NCBI GenBank assembly: GCA_958296065.1
Contig: CATQHX010000008.1
Coordinates: 124,001-188,000 of the forward strand
Reading direction: 5' to 3'
Source of the DNA: Vicinamibacterales bacterium
GTDB lineage: Bacteria; Acidobacteriota; Vicinamibacteria; Vicinamibacterales; UBA8438
DNA: 64,000 bases
Position 1 is the stretch's first letter. Each line of letters starts with the position of its first letter. Position numbers and translations under genes: made by a program. This document shows, in pieces, positions 9,531 through 17,024 of this stretch. The notes under the pieces were generated by a model. It was not told the DNA's origin and ran no database searches. It was given only the letters and a program-made list of their open reading frames with translations.

Positions 9531-10180
9531 TGATGGAAGCTCCCTCAATGCCCGGGAACGTGGCACAGGACCCGTACGCGCCGCCGCCGCCGGCACGGGA
9601 GCGCCCGTGGCGCAATCCTTTTCCGGTTGGCGGGCGCCTCCGAAGGACGATACGGCCGACGGCGACGTCAGCGTTCGGGGCGAAAGAGGAGAATCCTTTC
9701 CGCACTGGCGTCGATCCCGCCGCGGCGGAATCAGCAGCGTTCGTTCTTCGCGCTATTTGGATCCGGCATCTGGAGAACAGCATGCCGGCAATGGGGCGTG
9801 AGCCCACACAGCCTGCTACGACCTGGCTCCAAAGCGCCCTGGAGGAACTGGAAGAGATCGACCGGGAAGTCCTCGAGGACGGCCTGCCCGCGATCAGCAC
9901 GAGAACGAAGGGCGAAGCGGCGAGGATCCTGCGGGAACTGGCCGGACGAACGATTCCGCCGACGATTTACCCCACGGACGACGGAGAACTCGTCATTCAC
10001 TTCCAGTCGCCAGGCGTGCCGGCGGCCGTGTTGATCGAACTGAGCAATGACGGACAGGGCGCGTGGTTTTCGAGCATCCGGGGAAGGAACCGGCGGCTCC
10101 GCTCTGACGACTCATCCGATCTGCCGGACGCGGTCGTTATGGCGCAGCTCGAGGCGTTGGCCGCAGAGCCCGGGGCATGA
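9530..10180 (+). CDS. Hypothetical protein, second gene of the three-gene operon
   Basis: 216 aa starting MMEAPSMPGN, coupled to the gene before (TGATG) and after (ATGA). The first 60 residues are Pro/Arg-rich and likely disordered. The middle is helical (LQSALEELEEIDREVLEDGLP), followed by a strand-rich C-terminal part (GELVIHFQSPGVPAAVLIELS) ending in an acidic helix. No catalytic motif or membrane segment. Not recognised. The helix plus small beta-domain layout would suit an adaptor or antitoxin-like partner, but that is speculation. Confidence 0.72.
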   Translation: MMEAPSMPGNVAQDPYAPPPPARERPWRNPFPVGGRLRRTIRPTATSAFGAKEENPFRTGVDPAAAESAAFVLRAIWIRHLENSMPAMGREPTQPATTWLQSALEELEEIDREVLEDGLPAISTRTKGEAARILRELAGRTIPPTIYPTDDGELVIHFQSPGVPAAVLIELSNDGQGAWFSSIRGRNRRLRSDDSSDLPDAVVMAQLEALAAEPGA

Positions 10181-10611
10181 TGCCGCTCCCACCACTGGAG
10201 GCTCTGCCCGAGCTTACGCAGGACGAGCAGCTGGGCAGAAGCATTGTGGGAAGCCAAGCCGCGAGGAAGGCGCGCACGAAAGGCGTGATCATCCGGAACG
10301 TCTTTCTGGAGGCGGAGGGGGCGCCGTCCCTGTCTGTCGACCGCATGGATCACGCAACGCTCAACAAGATAGCCCTTCTGGGCCGCAAGCGGGCGCAGAA
10401 CAGGACACCGCCACGGCACCTTCACGGCTGGGCGGTGATAACCGTAGGAAAAGCAGCGTCCAACAGGAGAACGGTCGAGGCCACGCCGCAGCCCGACAAC
10501 ATCTATCACGCTGACATCTCTTTGAACATCGTCGGAGATGAGGCGCGGGACCAGCAGAAGGGGCATGCGACCGAGCTAGCAGCACGGTCACGATGGCTCG
10601 ACCTGCCGTGA
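10177..10611 (+). CDS. Hypothetical protein, third gene of the three-gene operon
   Basis: 144 aa, ATG overlapping the preceding stop as ATGA. The C-terminal half holds a motif I associate with an uncharacterised family often seen as the last gene of short operons: HGWAVITVG… RRTVEATPQPDNIYHADI, then a basic tail with HATELAARSRW. The His/Asp pair in NIYHADI is a candidate functional site. No known fold assigned. Confidence 0.72.
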   Translation: MMPLPPLEALPELTQDEQLGRSIVGSQAARKARTKGVIIRNVFLEAEGAPSLSVDRMDHATLNKIALLGRKRAQNRTPPRHLHGWAVITVGKAASNRRTVEATPQPDNIYHADISLNIVGDEARDQQKGHATELAARSRWLDLP

Positions 10612-10996
10612 CCCACGTCACCCACAACGACCAGACATCACAACGTGACGGTGCCGCGTCACCACCCGGTGCGGGTCGGGGATCCCGTCCGCGCCGCGAT
10701 CGACGAGGCCACATGCAAGCTGTTCGGCCGCAGCCGCGATAGCGTCGCCCAGTGGCGGACTTGGCTGAGCGAGGAGCCTTTCACGCACAACCGATCCGAG
10801 AGGGGGCCCCCACAAAGGGAAAGTGGGCTGGTAGACCGTCGCGGAACGGCGACGACCAGGCCGGCTTCCGACAGAACGGCAGGAGCCGCACCGGGTCCTC
10901 CGAACGCAGAGAGCCCCCAACACCAACCTTGACGAGCATCCCAGCAAGAAAGGCGAGTCCGCACGCGGACAACTGGCGGCGAGGAGCCTTATTCCG
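10612..10996 (+). other. Intergenic with possible truncated ORF
   Basis: A GTG-initiated frame at 10645-10932 begins VTVPRHHPVRVGDPVRAAID and includes SRDSVAQWRTWLSEEP, which could be an HTH-like N-terminus, but turns into low-complexity translation after about 50 codons. Not supported as a gene. The end holds the ribosome binding site (GAGGAG) of the HEPN gene. Confidence 0.3.
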
Positions 10997-11773
10997 ATGA
11001 GTGAAGCGCTCAAGCGGGAGTACCAAGAGAAGCTCGGCGAGGATTTCGGCACCGTCCTCTATGAGGTCCGGAACGACTGGCTCACCGGGCTGGTGAGGCT
11101 CAAGGAATACCGCGTACTGTTCAGCGATCACGATGCGCTAAAACTGCTCAACGCCGCCGGCGGCGCCTTCATGTGGGACGTTCAGCAGATCCTGTGGCGC
11201 GATCTCCTGCTGCACGTCACGCGCTTGACAGATCCGGCAACCATGGGCAGACACGAGAACCTCAGTGTGCAAGCGCTCCCGCCGTTCTGCCAACGGCCTC
11301 AGTTGCAGGCCGAGTACCCGGAACTGCACGCAGAAGTGCAGGCGCTCGTCGACACGGCAGTAGCGGGAGCCGCTGCCCCTCGAGACTGGCGCAATCGACG
11401 GATCAGCCATGCGGATCGGGGTCTGGCCATAGACCCCGACGCGGAATCGCTAGCCCCAACTTCACTGCGGCAAGTGCAGGTGGCGCTCGACGCCGTGCAC
11501 GCTGCGATCCACACAATCGCCTGGCAGGTCGTGAAACAGGACACTCCCAATGACGTGGTGGTTCAGCCACGGGCGGGAGCGTTCTTGGTGTACCTGAGAC
11601 AGCTCGTCACGGCCGTGCAGTACGTCGACGGGATTGTCGACCCAGAGGGAAACGCGGAGATAACAGATGGCGAGGTGGCCGAGAGCTTTCTTACAAGGGT
11701 CGGCCGGCTCCCCGACTGGGACGAGATCGGGCAGGTCATCGAACTACGCGAGGCCGCACGGAGGTTCAGGTGA
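10997..11773 (+). CDS. HEPN-domain protein, AbiU2-like
   Basis: 258 aa, mostly helical. The N-terminal helices (REYQEKLGEDFGTVLYEVRND, …EYRVLFS) are followed by FMWDVQQILWRDLLLHVTRLTDPATMGRHENLSV and a canonical HEPN motif R-N-R-R-I-S-H at residues about 132-138, the composite RNase site of HEPN toxins. The layout matches the HEPN_AbiU2 group, named for the lactococcal abortive-infection protein. No antitoxin-like partner is directly coupled; the nearest genes are the three-gene operon upstream on the same strand. Inferred role: RNase-type phage defence or toxin. Start set by the ATG with GAGGAG 10-15 nt upstream. Confidence 0.72.
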   Translation: MSEALKREYQEKLGEDFGTVLYEVRNDWLTGLVRLKEYRVLFSDHDALKLLNAAGGAFMWDVQQILWRDLLLHVTRLTDPATMGRHENLSVQALPPFCQRPQLQAEYPELHAEVQALVDTAVAGAAAPRDWRNRRISHADRGLAIDPDAESLAPTSLRQVQVALDAVHAAIHTIAWQVVKQDTPNDVVVQPRAGAFLVYLRQLVTAVQYVDGIVDPEGNAEITDGEVAESFLTRVGRLPDWDEIGQVIELREAARRFR

Positions 11774-11934
11774 AGACCGAGCAGGTTGGGCGGAGTCCGA
11801 CCTGACGATACGGCAACGCTTCGATACCGTCCAGCAACGGGGAGCAGCAGAACACCGGCGCGACCCAAGTGTGGGACTCAACGTGGTACCGGACCAGCAC
11901 CGGGCGGTAAGCCGCGCAGGATCAACAACTTACG

Positions 11935-12026
11935 ACGCGCCCCGCACAAGCGGGGATGAAGCGCGGAAGTTCTTCCGACCCGCAACCGCCGCTGCGCTGC
12001 CACCCCGCCCGGGCGGGGATGAACCC
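11935..12026 (+). CRISPR. Two degenerate type I-E-like repeats
   Basis: Repeat cores CCCCGCACAAGCGGGGATGAA (11945-11960 region) and CCCCGCCCGGGCGGGGATGAA (12003-12023 region) have the same palindrome and GATGAA tail as the 7.4-kb array, but their spacing is 63 rather than 61 nt. The second repeat opens the 338-bp segment shared with 26.6 kb. No cas genes nearby. Confidence 0.55.
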
Positions 12027-12352
12027 GTCGCGGATCGCCGCAAGCACGTTCGCGCCACCGTCCCGGTGGCTCGCCCCCGATCGGCACACCAGATGATGGC
12101 CGGAGCGGCCCCGGGAACTTCTACACGACCCACGGCACTTGATCTCGAAGGCCACCGAGCACAGCCTCCGGACACGCCGCCTGAAGGATCAGCTCCGCTG
12201 CGTACGGGCACGCAAACCCAAGGGCCGCGGAACCGCCGATACGATGGTCGAGCCGTCTCAGGGTTCAGCGTGTCTCGCAGAACGGGAGCGTCCTTCCGAT
12301 GCCGAACCCGAAGGCACACGGGGCTGAACCCCAGAAGACCCGACCGCTGACC
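12015..12352 (+). repeat. 338-bp direct repeat, copy 1 (CRISPR-tail segment)
   Basis: From the core of the last CRISPR-like repeat to CGACCGCTGACC, nearly identical to 26613-26952, with scattered single-base differences and indels. In both places a UvrD-helicase fragment follows directly. Encodes no recognisable protein. The shared 32 nt after the repeat would be one conserved spacer. Confidence 0.8.
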
Positions 12353-12359
12353 ATGACCA

Positions 12360-12512
12360 GCCGGAGGCCCGGACCGCAGTTTCCCGGCGGTACCGCCACG
12401 TCCTCATCGACGAGGGGTAGGACACCAACCCGCCGCAGTACATGCTCGCGCGGCTGATCGCGCAGGAACACCACAACGTGTTCATCGTCGGCGACCCCGA
12501 CCAGGGCACCTG
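12360..12512 (+). pseudogene. UvrD/PcrA-type helicase fragment (motif II-III region)
   Basis: Translation from 12388 gives RYRHVLIDEG, a stop (TAG), then DTNPPQYMLARLIAQEHHNVFIVGDPDQG. This is the DExx-box to motif III stretch of superfamily-1 helicases (VDEYQDTN…VVGDPDQ), with the YQ of the DEYQDT box destroyed. The N-terminal Walker A region is absent here but present in the second locus at 27.0 kb. Confidence 0.72.
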
Positions 12513-12521
12513 CGCCAGGTC

Positions 12522-12816
12522 GTGGTCGACCTCGATCCGAGGGTGCCTCTGAGCGACGTGACCACGCTGAGCGAGCGGGTCGACGAGGCGCTCGACCGCT
12601 GGCGGGCGCCTGCGTGGCACGCCGGCCTTCTCGCCGCGGTCACCGCTCGTGCTGACGATGGCCGGATTCCATGGCGTCCTGATGATGGTGGTCGTCCAGC
12701 GGACGCGCGAGCTGGCGATCCGCGTTGCGCTCGGCGCCCGCCGAAACCGCGTGCGCTGGATGGTGCTCGGCCAGGGGTTGCGGCTGGTGGCCGCCGGGGC
12801 GCTGCGAAGCGAGTGA
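12522..12816 (+). pseudogene. ADOP-type permease remnant (C-terminal FtsX region)
   Basis: The first part reads RVPLSDVTTLSERVDEALDRWR, the segment before the last FtsX domain. After a frameshift, a second frame gives GFHGVLMMVVVQRTRELAIRVALGARRNRV… to a TGA at 12816. These are the hallmark phrases of ABC permease C-termini (QRTREIGIRxALGA). The final two TM helices are lost. Directly follows the UvrD scrap. Confidence 0.65.
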
Positions 12817-12901
12817 CCCGCCGGCGGCTTCCGTCGCCGTCAGAACGTCTGCGACATCTTCTCGGACCGGGACGATGTGCCTGCCGGTGCGCCCGGCGCG
12901 A

Positions 12902-14599
12902 TCACCGGGCAATGTTCTCGACCGCTTCGTCGAGCAGGGCACGGAAGAACGGACCGTCGATGCCGTTGCCGCGGGCCAGAATCACGCCCTGGTCGTCGAC
13001 GAGCACGTAGGTCGGAAACCCGCGAACGGCCCAGGGCCGCGCGAGGTCGCTGTCGATGCCCACGTGCCAGTTCGTCCAGGGCATCGGCTCGCGCTCGCGG
13101 AATGCCGTCACCGTCTCGAGCTCCTCGTCGACGCTGATCCCGAGCAGGGCGAACCGATCCGCGGGCAACTCGGCGACCAGCTCCCGCAACTCCGGCAGCA
13201 CGTCGATGCAGGGCACGCACCACGTCGCCCAGAAGTTGAGCAGCACGACGCGGCCGTGGTAGGCCGAGAGGCGATCCTCGGTACCGCCGAGGCGCCGGCC
13301 TGTCATCTCCAGCACGGTGCCGCCCACGGTCGCGTGTCGAATCGTCCGGAGCAGGTCCGCCTCCACTTCCGCGAACGTCCTCGATGTGCCGACCGAGCCC
13401 GAACGCGTGTCACCGAACCGCTGACTCTCCACGCCGACGCTCAGCCCGGTCGCCGTCTCGATCGCGCGCTGCCGTTTGGCGTCGCGCTCTGCAGCCTCCA
13501 GCCGGGCTGCATTGATGGACTGCATCAATCCAGCCGCTACGTAGTAGCGCGCCATCGCCCGCACTACGGGGTCCGCGGCCCCGGAGGCCAGCTCCTCGAA
13601 GAACCGGTCCAGATCCGGTGCCGAGGACTCGCCGCTGAATCCGTAGAACCGCCGGCCATCCATCCGCGCCAGCACGCGCGGCCATCGCTCGTAGTCCGGG
13701 ACGTGAGCGACGAGCGCCCGCGCCCCGCGGACCATGTGCCGGGCGGCGTCCGGCTCACGGAACGTCTGCGCAACGAGAAAGTCCGCGGCGTCTCTCGTTC
13801 GGTCGTGCGTACCCCCGGCATCCACGATCGCCGTCGCCGCGGCGATGGCGCGGCGGATGTCCGGACGCTCGTCCCACGCCTCCTGCAGACGACGGCGGCG
13901 TTCCTCGGCCGACAGGCCGGCCTCGAGTTCGGGTGGGCGCCCGCTCCACGCACCTTGCGCGTCGAGGTACTCCTGCACCAGCGACCAGTCGGGACCGACG
14001 TCGGGCAGGGGCATTTCCGCCGCTACGATCGAGGCCGGTGCGAGCCGTTCCAGAGCGGCGGCATCCAGCCCGCCTTCAGCAGCCTCGACCGTCGGTGCTG
14101 TTCGTGAACCGGAGGCGTCGCTGGCGCTGTCGGCTGCCGCGCGGCCGACCGGCGCGTCGCAGCCCTCGATCGCGAAGACCGCGGCCAATCCCTGCCGCGC
14201 GCGGCGCGAGACGCGGCCCGCGGACCCCCCTGACGCGCCTTCCCGGGCCACGGTCATCTGCACCTCGACCCGGCTCCCGTTGACCGCGGTCACCGAGCCG
14301 CGGTAGGGCGCGATGATTGCGCCCGCGGCATCCTTGACGACACCGTCCTCGAACGTCCAACGGTCCGAGACGTCGTGCAACAACGCGCGCTGGCCGACCT
14401 GGACCGACTCGCCCGGGCGCCCCATGATCGTCAGCTCCGCAACGAGGAAGGGGTTCACGAAGCCGAACGCGTAGAGGTAGCAGTCGTTCTCCGCCGTGGT
14501 CTGGGCTCCCGACGGCGGCGCCGCCGCGGAAACGGATACTGCTACCGCGGCCGCGAGCGGCAGGATCCGGCGGACTGTTCTGCGGGGATTCATCGTCAC
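12902..14599 (-). CDS. Secreted TlpA-like thioredoxin-fold protein
   Basis: 565 aa. Signal peptide (RRILPLAAAVAVSVSAAAPPSGA), then a 400-residue, mostly helical region with no clear family (Cys pairs near residues 40 and 145). The C-terminal 120 residues form a redoxin domain: GRVVLLNFWATWCVPCIDVLPEL (active-site CVPC at about 461-464), LLGISVDEE, and the cis-Pro loop VRGFPTYVLVDDQG. Expected to act in the periplasm as a thiol reductant or oxidant for envelope proteins. The large N-terminal part, with HEAT/TPR-like repetition (AARHMVRGARALVAHVPDYE), is probably an interaction module. Downstream is convergent ADOP debris; upstream is the divergent PadR pseudogene. Confidence 0.85.
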   Translation of the reverse strand: MTMNPRRTVRRILPLAAAVAVSVSAAAPPSGAQTTAENDCYLYAFGFVNPFLVAELTIMGRPGESVQVGQRALLHDVSDRWTFEDGVVKDAAGAIIAPYRGSVTAVNGSRVEVQMTVAREGASGGSAGRVSRRARQGLAAVFAIEGCDAPVGRAAADSASDASGSRTAPTVEAAEGGLDAAALERLAPASIVAAEMPLPDVGPDWSLVQEYLDAQGAWSGRPPELEAGLSAEERRRRLQEAWDERPDIRRAIAAATAIVDAGGTHDRTRDAADFLVAQTFREPDAARHMVRGARALVAHVPDYERWPRVLARMDGRRFYGFSGESSAPDLDRFFEELASGAADPVVRAMARYYVAAGLMQSINAARLEAAERDAKRQRAIETATGLSVGVESQRFGDTRSGSVGTSRTFAEVEADLLRTIRHATVGGTVLEMTGRRLGGTEDRLSAYHGRVVLLNFWATWCVPCIDVLPELRELVAELPADRFALLGISVDEELETVTAFREREPMPWTNWHVGIDSDLARPWAVRGFPTYVLVDDQGVILARGNGIDGPFFRALLDEAVENIAR

Positions 14600-14822
14600 C
14601 TCCCTCTTCGTACGGCGGCGTCAGCCGCTACACGCGCGGGTCCGCGGAATCGCGGCCATCCGAAATGACGCAACGTCGCCACTATACCGCCGGGGGCATG
14701 GCATGCACATCCGGCCGGCCGTCGACGTGACTTGCCCGCCAACCGAGCGCCGTATTCCCCTTGGCGTTCTACCTGTTACTCGCTGCTCTGGTAGTCAATC
14801 TACCCATGCAGGAGGCGGCTAC

Positions 14823-15181
14823 GTGGCACGACCACCTCTGAGCGAAGACCAGCTCGGATTGCTGCAAGGGACGCGGGACATGCTCATTCTCCAGACGCTC
14901 CGGCAGGGACCCGCACACGGCCACCAGATCGCGACCACCATCGAGCGGACCTCCAACGACGTCCTGCAGGTGGACCACGATCGCTCTACCCGGCCCTCCA
15001 CCGGCTGGTCAAGCGGGGCTGGATCACCAGCACGTGGGGTGGCTCGAACATCAATCGGCGGGCGAAGTTCTACGCCCTCACCGAGACGGGCCGCCGCCAG
15101 CTCGTGCGGGAAGCGACGAAGCGGGAGCGGATGGTCGAGGCGGTCGGGCGCGTCATGCGGCCGGCCGAAGCGGGGGAGTGA
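14823..15181 (+). pseudogene. PadR-family regulator, frameshifted
   Basis: GTG start with AGGAGG 7 nt upstream. The first 45 codons match a PadR winged helix (LLQGTRDMLILQTLRQGPAHGHQIATTIERTS), then one base is missing at about 14976. Homology resumes in the next frame with LYPALHRLVKRGWITSTWGG and continues to a TGA at 15181. Full length would be about 119 aa. A single-base loss could be a real mutation or a sequencing/assembly error. Overlapping order with the next permease is the standard PadR-ADOP pair. Confidence 0.8.
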
Positions 15182-15194
15182 ACGAGGTGGCGCC

Positions 15195-16125
15195 GTGAAG
15201 TGGCCGTTGTGGCTGTACAGGGTGGTGCCGTACCTCGGCCGCCGCCAAGCGGAGGCGGACCTCCAGGAGGAGTTGCGTCTCCACCTGGAGCTGGAACGGG
15301 AGCGGCAGCGTGACGCCGGCGTGCCGCAGGCCGACGCCGTGCGCGCGGCGCGGCGCAAGCTGGGCAACGGGACGCTGATCCGCGAACGGACCCGCGACGT
15401 CTGGGGCTGGCGCTGGCTCGACGAGCTGGGTCGGGACGTGCGCCATGCCGTCCGTGGGCTGAGACGGAGTCCTGGCTTCACGGCCACGGTGGTGGTCGTG
15501 CTCGCGCTGGGCATCGGCGTGAACACGGCGATGTTCGCCGCCGTCTACGGCGTCCTGCTACGGCCATTGCCCTACCCGGACGCCGGCGCAATCGTGCGCG
15601 TTGGCGAGTCGTTGGGGTCGAGCGGCGTATCCGACATGTGGCTGTCCAACCGCTCGATGCCCCTGCTCGTGGAGAGCGCTCAAACCGACTCCCGCGCCTC
15701 CGCGGCCGGCGGGGCCACCACGTGGCGGAGGCTGCTGATTGCCGGCCAGGCCGCGACGGCGGTGTTGCTGCCTCGCGCTGGGCCTGATCGTGCTCGGATT
15801 GTATGGAACGGTATCGCTGTCCGTCAGACTTCGACTGCGCGAGCTGAGCGTGCGGATGGCGCTCGGCAGCTCCCCGACGGCCATCGTGCGGCTGGTCATG
15901 CGGCAGGCCCTGGCGCCGGTCGTGGTCGGCGTCGTGTTCGGCCTGGTCGTCGCGCTGGCGGTGACCCGCGTCCTGACCGCGTTGCTCTACGGCGTGTCGC
16001 CTCATGACCCGGCCACGTTGGCGGCGGCCGCCCTCACGCTGTTGACCACGACGGCGGCGGCCGGCGCCTATCCGGCGTGGCGCGCCACGCGCACGAACCT
16101 CATGCGCACGCTCCAGGCAGGATGA
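15195..16125 (+). pseudogene. ADOP-type ABC permease with large internal deletion
   Basis: The N-terminal 150 aa are intact: the cytosolic ADOP N-domain (QAEADLQEELRLHLELERERQ, RAARRKLGNG) and the first TM block (DVRHAVRGLRRSPGFTATVV…LGIGVNTAMFAAV). The frame then jumps to WRRLLIAGQAATAVLL, normally mid-protein, shifts frame near 15770, and finishes as the last FtsX domain (GLYGTVSLSVRLRLRELSVRMALGSSP… PAWRATRTNLMRTLQAG). About 500 of the usual 800 or so residues are missing, including the periplasmic domain, so it cannot be functional. Confidence 0.85.
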
Positions 16126-16194
16126 GAACGCATACTCCTGCGAACGTCGCCCCGCTCCCGTGCACGCGTGGCTGGCGCACAGAGACGTGGCGCC

Positions 16195-16345
16195 ATGCCG
16201 ACACCTGTCGTCGTCCTGGCCGTGCTCGCGGTCTCGGTGGTCGCGGTGGCCATGATCGATCTGACGCGACATGACACTCGCGTGCTCCCCAACTGGGCGT
16301 GGGGACTCATCATCCTCGTCGCGTTCCCCTTCGCGAGATCCTCGA
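16195..16345 (+). pseudogene. PLDc_N-like small membrane protein, truncated
   Basis: MPTPVVVLAVLAVSVVAVAMIDL, then NWAWGLIILVAFPF: two hydrophobic segments with the Trp-rich signature of phospholipase-D N-terminal-type (PLDc_N) proteins that often precede ABC transporter genes. After FPF the sequence joins the interior of an ABC-2 permease, so the ATPase gene expected between them is gone. Confidence 0.55.
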
Positions 16346-16960
16346 ACACTTCGGCGGAGAGATGAACGTCTTCATCCCGGAACCGACTCCCGCCGATGGC
16401 ATCGCCCGGTTCATCGCGAACGCCTCCCTCCTGGGCCGGCTGGCCGCGCTCGTGGTCGGCAGTGACGCCCTGGCGTTCGACGCCCGTTCCGAGTCGGCGG
16501 CATTCTTCCGTACTCGTGTGGACCGCGCCCGCGAATTGCTGCTCCCTCGGTATGTCGTCACGACGCTCACGGCCACGCTCGCGCTCATCGCCGGCACCGT
16601 CACGGCGTGGACACTGACCGCGGTCCTCATCGGCGCGCCGCCGTTGCTCCCCGTGGCGGTCGGCACCGTCTCCGGCGTGATCCACCTCGCGTTTGCGGTC
16701 GCGATGCTCGCGGCGGCGTGCGGCCTGACCACCAACGCCGCGAGCGCAGTCCTTCTGACGTTCGGCGTCCTTGCGCTCATTCCCATCCTCGGTATCGTGC
16801 CGTCCGTCAAGCCGTGGCTGCCGAGCGAGCTCGTCGCGGCCATCGTCTTTCTGCTCGCGGGGACCCCGGCTCGCCACTTCGGCCGCTCCGCCGCGGCAGA
16901 CATCGTTTTCGCCGATGATCGACGACAGTTTCTCTTGCCGTCTACAGCGCAGACTCCTAG
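16325..16960 (+). pseudogene. ABC-2-type permease, C-terminal part
   Basis: Frame …REILEHFGGEMNVFIPEPTP… GRLAALVVGSDALAFDARSESAAFFRTRVDRAREL followed by four hydrophobic segments (TLTATLALIAGTVTAWTL; HLAFAVAMLAAACGL; AVLLTFGVLALIPILGIV; ELVAAIVFLLAGTP). This resembles the second half of ABC-2 export permeases, where 'SExGTAAFVLxxPVSR' normally stands. The N-terminal half is lost. The frame stays open and runs in register into the next permease gene. An internal ATG at 16362 has GGAG upstream, so a shortened product is possible. Confidence 0.5.
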
Positions 16961-16974
16961 CGGATTCATCTTGC

Positions 16975-17008
16975 TTACCGAGAGGAGCGGTGGTACCTTA
17001 CCCGGTAA
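16975..17008 (+). promoter_or_regulatory. Conserved leader with TTACCG…CGGTAA inverted repeat, copy A
   Basis: TTACCG (16975-16980) and CGGTAA (17003-17008) flank a 22-nt centre, then CCGAGAGGAG and the start codon at 17025. The same leader, from CTTGCTTACCGA to CGGTAACCGAGAGGAG, precedes the HlyD remnant at 23173. Likely the promoter/operator of these efflux units; PadR binding is inferred, not shown. Confidence 0.6.
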
Positions 17009-17024
17009 CCGAGAGGAGCATCCG

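Noticed and set aside
7207..12000. Hidden cas genes around the CRISPR relics
   Set aside because: No frame on either strand shows Cas1, Cas2, Cas3 or Cascade motifs.
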